Assembly (NCBI GenBank): GCA_036245805.1
Contig: BTRK01000006.1
Coordinates: 17,082,365-17,146,364, forward strand
DNA from: Pristionchus mayeri
Taxonomy: Eukaryota > Nematoda > Chromadorea > Rhabditida > Neodiplogasteridae
Direction of reading: 5' to 3'
Length of the DNA: 64,000 nt
Shown here: positions 50,662 through 60,600 of the stretch, one piece after another
How positions within the stretch are numbered: the first letter of the stretch is position 1
How the letters are laid out: the number at the start of each line of letters is the position of its first letter
Position numbers and translations under genes: made by a program
Notes under the pieces: generated by a model
Seen by the model: only the letters and a program-made list of their open reading frames with translations
Database searches by the model: none
Told to the model about the DNA's origin: nothing

Positions 50662-53600
50662 GGTATGCAAGTGACTGGCCCTTCCGAAAGCTCCGTGCAG
50701 CAGCAGCAGCCCGATGAGCAGTCGCAGCAGCATGAAACTGCCACTGATGAGGTTCGACTAATCATAAACCAATTTTTCTCAGTCAAGATAATTATGATGG
50801 GTCTTTTTTTGTTTTTGTTAATGGAAAATGCTGACGTGTATGTCTAACTGATAAGGTTTCTGTTACAGGCTAGCTTCACGGTTCTTCCCTGTCAGAATCC
50901 ACTCAACGAGGATGACACTGCTGGAGAGGAGTCCACCCCCTCCCGCTCCTCTTCCTCTTCTTCCTATATTGACTTTTCTTTCTCCTGCTATTCAGATATT
51001 GAATCTGATCCTGAAGATGACCGTTCCTTCATTGAGGTGTGCCTTTTCAGTCTTACGTCATCATATAATTGACTCTCGTACCTTCTCTCCAGGCCATGGG
51101 TGCATGGAACAACATGGAGACCCAGAAGACGCACAACGAGGACGCCCTCGAGAGCGACCTCCCCACCGACGAGTCGGAATACCCGAGGTGATCGGGCAAA
51201 TAATTTTATTGCGGATTAACATCATATTAGTAAATTTGAAATAACGTGAATTTCTCGCCATCTAAAGAAACGCGCTCGTTACCATACTCTACTATGGAAT
51301 TATATGCGTATTTCGCAAAATGCCTAAATGCAAAAAATTGTGATTCCAGCTGGGAATCTCTCCCTCGGCCTGCATTCGATCGCGTTTTCTCTTACCTTCG
51401 CACGGACAAGAAATGCTCCGATCTTGCCAGTCTCGCAAAGGTATTACAATGTTTATGTAGGATTAGTGGCAGATTTTTACACGTAAATTCTGAATTCGAT
51501 TGGCAACTGTTTGCTAATACTAAGTAATTTCTTCTGCTCGGTACTCTTCTGGAATAATTCAGGTCTCCACTCTCTTCCGTGCAGAGGTAAAGAAATTCAT
51601 GAGGACACCAAACAATCGACCGGGGCTGAAATCTGTTGATATGCTCAAGACTGCAGTGAGTATCCTTTTTCTAAAGTGCAAGCTTACCATCTAAGCAGGT
51701 GATGGAATCTAAACCATCCAGCAATTTCAAATTTTATTACCTATTGCTAATTATCTTTTGGATTGCTAATGATAGAATACGAAGGACTATAGAAAACTGT
51801 GAAAATCAATAATAGAATAGGTTGAAGTTGACTGACCTGGCCGTCTCTCACTCTTCCCACTCTATCATAAACGCAACTCGCCACACCTTAAGATCAAGAC
51901 ATCCTTGTTCTGTAACTCTAAGCGACCTTATTGCACGGTTTTGCACGCTTCTGATCACAAATTGTCAGAATGGCATGAAGATCAAGATACAATTCTTCCC
52001 CACCAACATCCCCTTCTACGATCTGAACAAAGTGGACTGGGGACGATTCAAGCGATCTCGATTCTTGGGAAAGAGATACTTTTCTATCTACTTGGAAGTG
52101 ACGCTGAAGGATTCAGAAGACCCCGCAGTCGAGCAGGTCAGATAAGCACATTTTGCTTCTTGGAGTATACATAATTTGTGTTTAAAAAGTTCTCTTTTTT
52201 CGATGTTTACATCAACGAACTCGAACAATTTCATGATCGATACTTAATTTGATATCCGAGAAAAGAGAGTGGACGATAGATGCACTTCAGTTCTTACGAT
52301 AACTACACTTTCCACAGGTGACCGCCCTTCTGTCTACGACCATCCAGAGTGTAGTGATCTCAAATGATTATGGTTGTGATGACATCATTTCCACGGAAGA
52401 TCTCTCCATGTGCGATCCGTTGCTTTGTGCATCGACACCCGTTTTTCTCGTCATTCGCCGTCCGCAGCTCGATGACGTCACTGCGTAAGACTCTTTATCC
52501 TTCAACACCTTCTTGACGGCCATGGTTGTCTGATTCAAAAACCATTTCATTTTATTTCATGTTTAGCCCCACCATCATTTCCATGGCAACTCGTGCAGAT
52601 AAGATCCATCTCAATTTGGTCAAGCCGCAGCAGCTAACTGATCCGGGTGGTGCTTTAATGTCTTTTTTTATTTCTTGTAATCTGTACAATCTATACCAAT
52701 ATAACACGAAGTGTGATCGTGTCTGTCCGTATTGTGAGATAGGGAGGGAGAGCGCACGAAAACAAATTTCGCCGCCAGGGTTTGCAAAACCTAATCCGGT
52801 AGCTTGCACAACCGGATTAGTATTTAATATAATATACTAGGGTGTCCCATAGTTTCTTTTTTTGAAAATTTCTTTCTGTGAAGCGATGAATCTTACTGAC
52901 TAATAGTGCATACCATTGAGTTGGGCAATCGGTGCTCTTCAATTTCCGTGCTATATAGATAAGGAATTTTGAAGATTACAAGAATGGTGCGATTCCGATG
53001 TTGTGTATCAAAAATGGCCAAACGTGAAATTCTTTCCTATGAAGAGACGTGACTCATGTTATAATGCCTATTTACTTTGTAGTTGCCAAGTAACTTACTG
53101 GTGGACACTATCCCGGACTTCCAAAATCGCGCTGTATCTTTATTGCGAAAATCGCAATTTTCAGCGTGTTTGTAAAATTGTCATCGATTTTGGTACAATC
53201 TAAGGTTCCATACTACAATTAATAATTCAAAACTAATTTACATTGTAAAATGAGGGCGATTGATTAGCAAACAACCGTGAAAATTTGAAAAATTCTGAAA
53301 ATGACTTTCCCTCGACAATATTAAAATGACATGTTTTGCTGTTAATATGCTTGCTACTGTGAGAACAGAATGCGTAGTCCGTGGTGTGGTGTGCGAGAGT
53401 TATCACATTTTGTTGTATTACTCACGTTACGCGGGAGAAAAAAAAGTTCCGCGAGTAATACAACAAAATGTGATCATCAAATGTACTAAATCTCGCCCAC
53501 CACACCACGGACTACGCATTATGTTCTCACAGTACCTCTAATTCACAATAAACCAGAGTGTTGCAACTTAAAAGGAAATAATATTATAAATTTTCAAATC

Positions 53601-54259
53601 ATGGGCCAAAAAACGCACATTTTTTATTATTTCATCTTCACTAGGTAATCATATAAAGAAATAACCTTCGAAAAATATATTTCAGTTTGACCTATAATAG
53701 ATATGAGTGGTGATTAGTTTCATTGACTTATGCTTCGTGTGAAAATAAATTCAGAAAAAATATAAGAAATTATGGGACAACCCTAAATGCGCATGTGCAA
53801 ATGAGTGGATAGGGTGGGTGAATATTTTTCGAGAATCGATTTTTTTAGCCGCATTCATCGCTCAGTTGGACTCGCTTTCACTTTCTTTCGTTAACCTCGG
53901 TGACAATGGGTACCGACCATTCTTCGGCCTTCCCAAGTCATTCTGGACGACCTTCCTTAACGAGGTGAGAAGTCTAGAGTACTCTCTCTGTATTCCAAGG
54001 TACTATGCCGGATTAGAACTATTACTTGACGCCGCTCATGATTTGTCAAAGGCGGTATGACGTAATCGTTGTGTTCCGGCCTAGTGTCTTATTCAGAAGT
54101 GATCACATTATCGATTTCCAACACCATTTGTCCCAGAAACTGAGGAGCAACTCCGTCAACTACGTCCAAGTGGAATGGTATGATAAGGTCACGAAAGCTC
54201 CTATCCAACTACCCGATGAAATGTGGAAACTGATGTGGGAGAATGCAAAGGCGAAGTAG
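50662..54259 (+). CDS. F-box-like protein F, complete
   Basis: Ten exons (50665-50751, 50869-51036, 51093-51187, 51350-51440, 51563-51655, 51969-52136, 52318-52484, 52567-52646, 53849-53964, 54137-54259) sum to 1,188 nt: 395 aa plus stop, every phase matching. The ATG is 3 nt after an acceptor (CAG|GGTATG). Exon 1 is Gln/Ser-rich (MQVTGPSESSVQQQQ). Exon 2 holds a Ser/Asp-rich segment (SDIESDPEDDRSF). The F-box spans exons 4-5: SWESLPRPAFDRVFSYL and VSTLFRAEVKKFM. The C-terminal exons give PTNIPFYDLNKVDWGRF, LDDVTA, PTIISMATRADKI, FFGLPKSFWTTFLNE and the end WENAKAK. Intron 8 carries a mariner-like element and intron 9 a MITE-A copy. It is probably an SCF adaptor, inferred from the F-box only. 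Confidence 0.87.
52840..53783. mobile_element. TA-flanked mariner-like non-autonomous element
   Basis: Starts GGGTGTCCCATAGTTTC after TA (52,838-52,839) and ends GAAATTATGGGACAACCC before TA (53,784-53,785), so the ends are inverted repeats and the flanks a TA duplication, as in Tc1/mariner insertions. No transposase is readable in its 944 bp. A palindromic MITE-B lies inside. Located in intron 8 of F. Confidence 0.78.
53355..53534. repeat. Palindromic MITE-B, copy 1 (nested in the mariner-like element)
   Basis: TACTGTGAGAACAGAATGCG...GTAGTCCGTGGTGTG and its reverse complement CACACCACGGACTAC...TGTTCTCACAGTA form ~80-bp arms around a centre with GCGGGAGAAAAAAAAGTTCC. TA flanks are present. 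Confidence 0.8.
54001..54086. repeat. Palindromic MITE-A, copy 10
   Basis: TACTATGCCGGATTAGAACT to GTTCCGGCCTAGTG with the family interior GGCGGTATGACGTAAT. It ends 51 bp before the last exon of F. Confidence 0.75.
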
Positions 54260-54785
54260 AATAGCGTACTCCCTTGTTCATTTTCCTGTCGTTGTTCTCA
54301 TTTTCACCTTTTCGATCACTCATTTACTATATCTGTCTATTGTTCCAGAATTATTTTCGAATATTGCGACGATTGCGAATTTTTTTTTCTCAGATCACCT
54401 TTTAACTACACTTGTATTTATGCATCGAATTAACAAGCTCTCGACTTTTTCAATAACTTCCCAGTTTCACTTCTTTTCTTCTAGATACTTCCTGTATATT
54501 GTATTATTTTTGGTGGACATAGTGAAAGGCATCAGAAATATGACATGACATTGTTCTTTTTACTATTAATGTATTTATGTGATTGGGATTTTTTACAATC
54601 TATTATTTTACCATCTTGTGATAAAGATATTCATGTACAAGTATTGATTTGGCTGGATCTTGAAGACGTTGCAATGCGTTTTCCGAATATCTTTGCTATC
54701 TGTATTGTGGACGTACATTTTCTCGAATATGCTTTGATAAATTTTGGTTGAACCAGTTACGTCTACAATCCTTTCGACCTTTCAG
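54260..54785. other. Intergenic, F-box F to G
   Basis: 526 bp. A pyrimidine-rich stretch follows the F stop and shares long similarity with the DNA after the G stop (TTCGATCACTCATTTACTAT), so the duplicated unit includes downstream sequence. Confidence 0.55.
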
Positions 54786-57132
54786 AGTATGCAAGAGGTT
54801 CGCCTTTTGGAATTCTCCGTGCAGCAGCTGCAGCCGGAGGAGCAGTCGCAGCTGCAGGAAACCGACCACCCGGAATATCCGAGGTATTAACTGTTGTGAC
54901 GGGGATGTTTTTAATTTGCCCCCATCCCCTATCTTTTCCCAATGTGTCCCGTCTAAAGGAATAATGAAAAACAGAGGTGTACCTTGAAATAAGCAGGGAA
55001 TAGATAGAAGTCTGGGCCAGAAATCGACGACGTGTCTTGAAATTTGCTGTTGCATCAAGACAAAAAGCGGATTGTTGTGCTTATTACTCGAATTCCAAAC
55101 CTGTTTCACAGGATCCTAAAAAAATTCCAGCTGGGAATCTCTGCCGTGGCCTGCTCTCAATCGCGTTTTCTCCTTACTTCGAACAGACGAGGAATGCAAG
55201 GATCTCGCCAATATCGCAATGGTACGCTATTTCGTTTGAAATTCTATGTTTATTTTTATGACTTCTCTGTCGAAGCATAAATAGCGGTAGTTAAATATAC
55301 AGATGTTTAATTTAATATGCTATTTAATTTTGTAAGTACTCCAGATATTCAGGTCTCCACCTACTTCCGTGCAGAAGTGAAAAAATTCATGGGCACTCCG
55401 AGCAATCGACCGGGAGTGGACTACGCGAGATTTAGCAAGAGTGAAGTGAGGTTACTTTTCTAAATGTAAACATACTCTTAAGCAGTTTATGGAATCTCTT
55501 AACCATCCAACAATGACAGAAACTGCCCACATACTGTTAGTTCTCCATTGTATAAGTGATGATCGACTAAGCCATGGAAAATATTCAAAACAAGTCAATA
55601 ATAGCATAAGTTGAAGTTGCCTAACTGATACTCTGTCACTTTCTATCATACACGCAACGCGTAAGCCTTAAGATAAAGGCCGTCCTAGTTCTGTAATTTT
55701 AAGGGACCTTATTAGGAAATAGCAAGACTTAGCACGCTTCTAGAAAAAGCCTACAATTACTCATTTACAGGGTGGCCTGAGGATCATTATGCAACTCTAC
55801 CCCTCCGCAATCCCCTTCTACGATCTGAGAAAATTGGACTGGGGACGATTCAAGCGATTCATGTTCTTTTATACGCCCGCACTCATAGTGTCGCTGAATG
55901 ATTCTGAAGACCCCGTCGTCGAGAAGGTCAGATATTCGCATTAATGTTTGCCATGGCTACTTGGAATATAGCTAATTAGTGTATAAAGAGCTCGTTTTTT
56001 CGGATGTTCACTGAAATGTACTGTGAGAATAGAAAGCTTAGTCCGTGGTGTGCTGGGCGAGATTTAGTACATTTGTTTCTAAATATACATACGCGGAACG
56101 CGGAGGAAAAATGTTCCGCGTATACTTAGAAACAAATGTACTAAATCTCGCCCACCACATCACGGACTACGCTTTCTATTCTCTCAGTACTCAAAGTGAT
56201 AGGAAACGATTTCCTGGAAATGTAATTTTATACTTACTTTTTAACATAAGAAAGGAGAGTGGAGTTCTTACAGCCTGTGCAGTTCTTACGATAACAACAT
56301 TTTCCACAGGTCACCGTTCTCTTGTCTACGACTATCCACAGTGCAATTATCGAAGGCTCCGCCTCTTCGGAAGATTTCTCCATGTGCGCACAGTTGCTCC
56401 GTACATCGACACTCGCTTGTGTCTCCGTTGAGACTTTTGAGCTCGATGACGTCACTGCGTAAGCCTCACTATCTTTCAACGTCTACTTTATATTTGTCTG
56501 ATTCGAAAACGTTTCCCTTTCTTTCGTGTTCAGCTCCACCATCATTTCCATCGCCTCTCGTGCCGATAGCATCCGTTTCCACTTGATCCATCAGCAGAAG
56601 CTATTTGACGCAGGTGCGCAATCCTGTTTCCTTTTTTTATTTCTTCTAATCTATACAATAGTTAATGAAACTAAATGCGCATATTCAAATGAGTGGATAG
56701 GAAGGGGAATATATTATTCGAGAATTATCTTTTTTAGCCGCATTTATCGCTCAATTGGACACGCTGGCAGCTTCTTTCGTTGTGTTGAATGACACTTCGA
56801 TTGGAACGGGCTTCGTCGGCCTTCCTCCCTCATTCTGGACGATCTTCCTCAATGAGGTCAGTAGTCTAAATTACTCTCCAATGTACTAGATCTGATGAGA
56901 ACTATTCATGCAATGTCAAATAGTTCTTATCCGGCCTAGTGTCTTATTCCTAAGTGCTCATATAATAGATTTCCAACGCAATTTGTCTCAGAAACTGAGG
57001 AGCAAGTCCGTCAAATACGTCCAAGTGCAAAGAAAGGGAGAGAGGAAGATCACGGATAAGATCACGAAAGCTCCTATCCAACTGCCCGGTCAATTTTCGG
57101 AATTGTTTTGGGAGAATGCAAAGGGGAAGTAG
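54786..57132 (+). CDS. F-box-like protein G, complete
   Basis: Eight exons (54789-54883, 55131-55221, 55353-55445, 55771-55926, 56310-56458, 56534-56613, 56738-56856, 56992-57132) sum to 924 nt: 307 aa plus stop. The ATG is 3 nt after an acceptor (CAG|AGTATG). There is a single short N-terminal exon (MQEVRLLEF, ending DHPEYPR) where F has three. The F-box is SWESLPWPALNRVFSLL with VSTYFRAEVKKFM. Then PSAIPFYDLRKLDWGRF, LSMCAQLLR-type FSMCAQLLRTST, LDDVTA, STIISIASRADSI, FVGLPPSFWTIFLNE and the end WENAKGK. A MITE-B lies in intron 4 and a MITE-A in intron 7. It is the nearest relative of F and H in this window. Confidence 0.87.
56019..56189. repeat. Palindromic MITE-B, copy 2
   Basis: TACTGTGAGAATAGAAAGC..TAGTCCGTGGTGTG and its complement ending CTATTCTCTCAGTA; the centre is GCGGAACGCGGAGGAAAAATGTTCCGCG-like. 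In intron 4 of G. Confidence 0.8.
56883..56941. repeat. MITE-A, copy 11, internally shortened
   Basis: GTACTAGATCTGATGAGAACT to AGTTCTTATCCGGCCTAGTG with most of the interior lost. It ends about 50 bp before the last exon of G, the same place as copy 10 in F. Confidence 0.75.
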
Positions 57133-57600
57133 ACTGACCTACTCCCATGTTCATTTCCCTGATTGTCCTCGTATTTCTATTTTTCACCCTTTCGATCACT
57201 CATTTACTATACCCGTCTATTGTTTCAGAATTATTTTCGAATATTGTGACGGTGCGAATGTTTCTATTTCTCATTCATTTCACAAAAACAACACTTATAT
57301 TATTGTGCGGAATTAACAAGCTCGACTTTCTCAATATATCTTCCCAGTCTCACTTCTTTCCTTCTAGATACTTCCTATCGTATTGTTTCTGATGGACAGA
57401 GGGTAAGTCATCGGACATGTGCCATGTGTTCTTTTGACTATTGAATCTATGTGATTGAAATATTATTACAATCTTGTGATAAAGATTTGCTTGTACAGAT
57501 ATTGATTTCATTGGATCTTGAAGACGTTGTTATGCGTTTTCTGAATACCTTTGTTCTACAAATTTGTTCCGTGCTACTTTTCACTCTTTCTGATTTTCAG
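57133..57600. other. Intergenic, F-box G to H
   Basis: 468 bp, similar to the F-G spacer (CTCATTTACTATACCCGTCTATTG and the following GTTTCAGAATTATTTTCG). No other feature. Confidence 0.55.
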
Positions 57601-60600
57601 AGTATGCAAGAGATTCGCCCTTTGGAATTCTACGTGCAGCAGATGCAGCTTGAGGAGCAGTCGCAGCAGCAGGAAACCGACCACCCGGAATATCCGAGGT
57701 ATTAATTGTGAAGACGGGAATGTTTTAATTTGCCCTCATCCCCCTATCTTTTCCCATTTCTTCTTTCTACAGTGGATGCATGACCTAAGAACATATTTTT
57801 AGGATGTAGATACCTAAAAATATGCTGGGAACAGAAGTGTGGACCAGAAAACGAAGATGTACTGTGAAATTAGCAGTGGCATCGAGGAAACAGCGGATTG
57901 TTGTGTCCCTCATTCGAAGAATTTAAATGCACGCTACAGTATACCCACACCACGCACCATGGCGTGATTTACTAAATCACATAAAAGTTAAATGCACGCT
58001 CACGAGCCTTTTACAACGTTTTAAGCAGGCTCTCACCAGTCGGTTACAATTATATAACTTTTTCGGATCGCCCGAGGCCTCACGATCTTTTTACAACGTT
58101 TTAAGCAGACTCTCAACAGTTACTTCCATTTTTTAATCTTAACACACAACCCCGCGTAACGTAGCGAGCGAAGGTCGCTAGTTTAAGATAAAATAATCAA
58201 GGAGCTGTGAGATATCAGCTACCCTAATAAAATGTAATGGTACTCGCGGCAACCTCGTTCGTATCTTCCCTCGTCCTCCTCATTGCAGACATACGGTCCC
58301 AATTTCGCATGATCGCATCTATTCAGGTTATTAATGTTCTTATCTAACTATTATAATTGCTAATTTTATCGAAACGAAAAATGAGGGATTTGAAGCGACA
58401 GTGCCGCGAACCTGAAACTAGAGGCCGAATGTTTATAAAACGAAGACAAAGTAGATCAAATCACACATAAACAACGTAATAAGACAGTAATACATATATA
58501 AATGTCTAAGAAATGGATCCGACATGAGTTCGACCGAAAATAGAAAAATTTTGCAATACCGATTTTCGCCTAACCTGCGTATTTCGAGCGAAGAAAAAAA
58601 GAATATTCGCCATCTTAAAATTTCTTCATTTTTTGCACCCAGGGGTGAAATTCGACAACGAATTAAATGAAAAAGTTTATTTCACTCTAGGTAATCACTC
58701 TTTTTTAGAAAATTATTTTTAGAATTCAAATGGTCATAACTTTTTTTACAGGTGAGCTAGCCTTTCACTTCCAACAGTAAAAATGCTTATCTCGGCGAGA
58801 TCTTTCAGAGTTACTATATATGTATGGGGTTTGAATGAGCCGTTCACGATTTAGAAATACCGACCTCGTCGTTGAGACGCGTTATAGAAAATCGGGGGTC
58901 AACGATACGGCTCTCTAAGGTCGATTTTTGAACTCTGCGTGAAAAAGTACCCCTATGGAAATTTTCTCACTATAGGTTAGTTTTTCCTAGTACGGACGTA
59001 TGATACGTCACGTATCTAAATTCTCTCAGAATTCCTCTGTCAAGAGCGAATAATTTCCAGTTGGGAATCTCTCCCTTGGCCTGCACTCGACCGCATTTTC
59101 TCCTTCCTTCGAACGGATGAGGAATGCTACGATCTCGCCAATCTTGCAAATGTGCAATATTTAATTATTTTCTTATTGTTTGCATTAAATCTTCGGCGAT
59201 TTGCGCGTCATTTAACAAATACGAATAGTTGCAGAGTTTTTACGTATAGATTCTCTATTATATTGGGAGAGAGCAAATTTAATATCCTAATAGTGTTGTA
59301 AGTTCTTCTGCTCGGTACTATCCTTGAAATAATTTAGGTCTCCACTCACTTCCGTGCAGCCGTAAAGAAATACATGGGTACACCGAGCAATCGACCGGGG
59401 CTGGAATCTGTTTATATACTTAAGAGTTCAGTAAGTATTCTTTTTTAATGCTAGCTTGCCACCTAAGTAGCTCATGGATTGACAATGGCAAAATTGATCA
59501 CGGATTGGTAATTCTCTTTTGGATTGACAATGATAGAATACAAACGAATATGCAAAACTGTGAAAAATCAATAGTAAAATTGGTGGAGTCGCTTGATCTG
59601 GGCATAGATGGGCACCATTGATGCCAGCTTCAAGACCCCACCGGTTTGGAGCTAAAACCCAGTCGGAAATACATTTGCTCACCCCCCCCCCCCCCTCCCC
59701 AGTTGTGACTCTAGACCCAACCGGTATTCAGTTCTCAGCTTCAACATCCGCCCAACTATGGTTCTGGGACTCACTCACTTTTCACTCTGTATCATAAACG
59801 CAACCAGCCAAACCTTAAGATCAAGACTTGATTTAACAGACCGCCCTTGAGAGAACGGAAGAGGTCTCGGATGGTACAAAAATAGAATATTCCGGTAATT
59901 TTTTTCTTAAGTGAGGGTCCAAAGTTATGAACACAGGCACCAATAGCAAAGGTTCTATGTCGGTTTTGAAAAAGATACAGTAACCCACCAATTTTAGGGT
60001 CGAAAATTCTAGTATCACAGAATTTCAAAAGTAATATATTTTTTTTTGGTGTGTTTTCACTCGTAGAAAGCGAATTTCCACATTAGAACTCACCAGATGT
60101 CGATCTATAAATGCTAAGCCCAAAAAAACGATTTGTCGGTCGAAATCGGCCGAAATCTGCTCATAACTAATTTGGATGCCCCCGGTGGGCGTGTTTGCAT
60201 TACATTTTAAGAATCTACGTGCAAAAAATGTATATCAGAGGTCTTCTGAGAGATCGCAGGTGCCCATTCACAAACTGTTCAAAGTTCTTCAATCTCATCC
60301 CCACTTTGGTGGTAGATGTACTTAAGGTCAAGTATCTTCCATTTCATTTTGTGGGGACGGAAATTGAAAAGTGTATAAAAGCCGGCTCTGGAAATTTCCA
60401 GTTTGAAAATTCATAACATTATTAAAAGTTGAGTAGGAACTTCGTCAAAAAAATAGAAATTATCGTCATGACGAGATGAACAACTTTTATGTTGAGGTCA
60501 AAAACGAAAAATAAGAATTTTACTTTCTAATTTTTGTGTCGAAATCGCTCAGATCTATCTTTTCTTTCAATTTTAGATGCTTACCAACCCTTATGCACCA

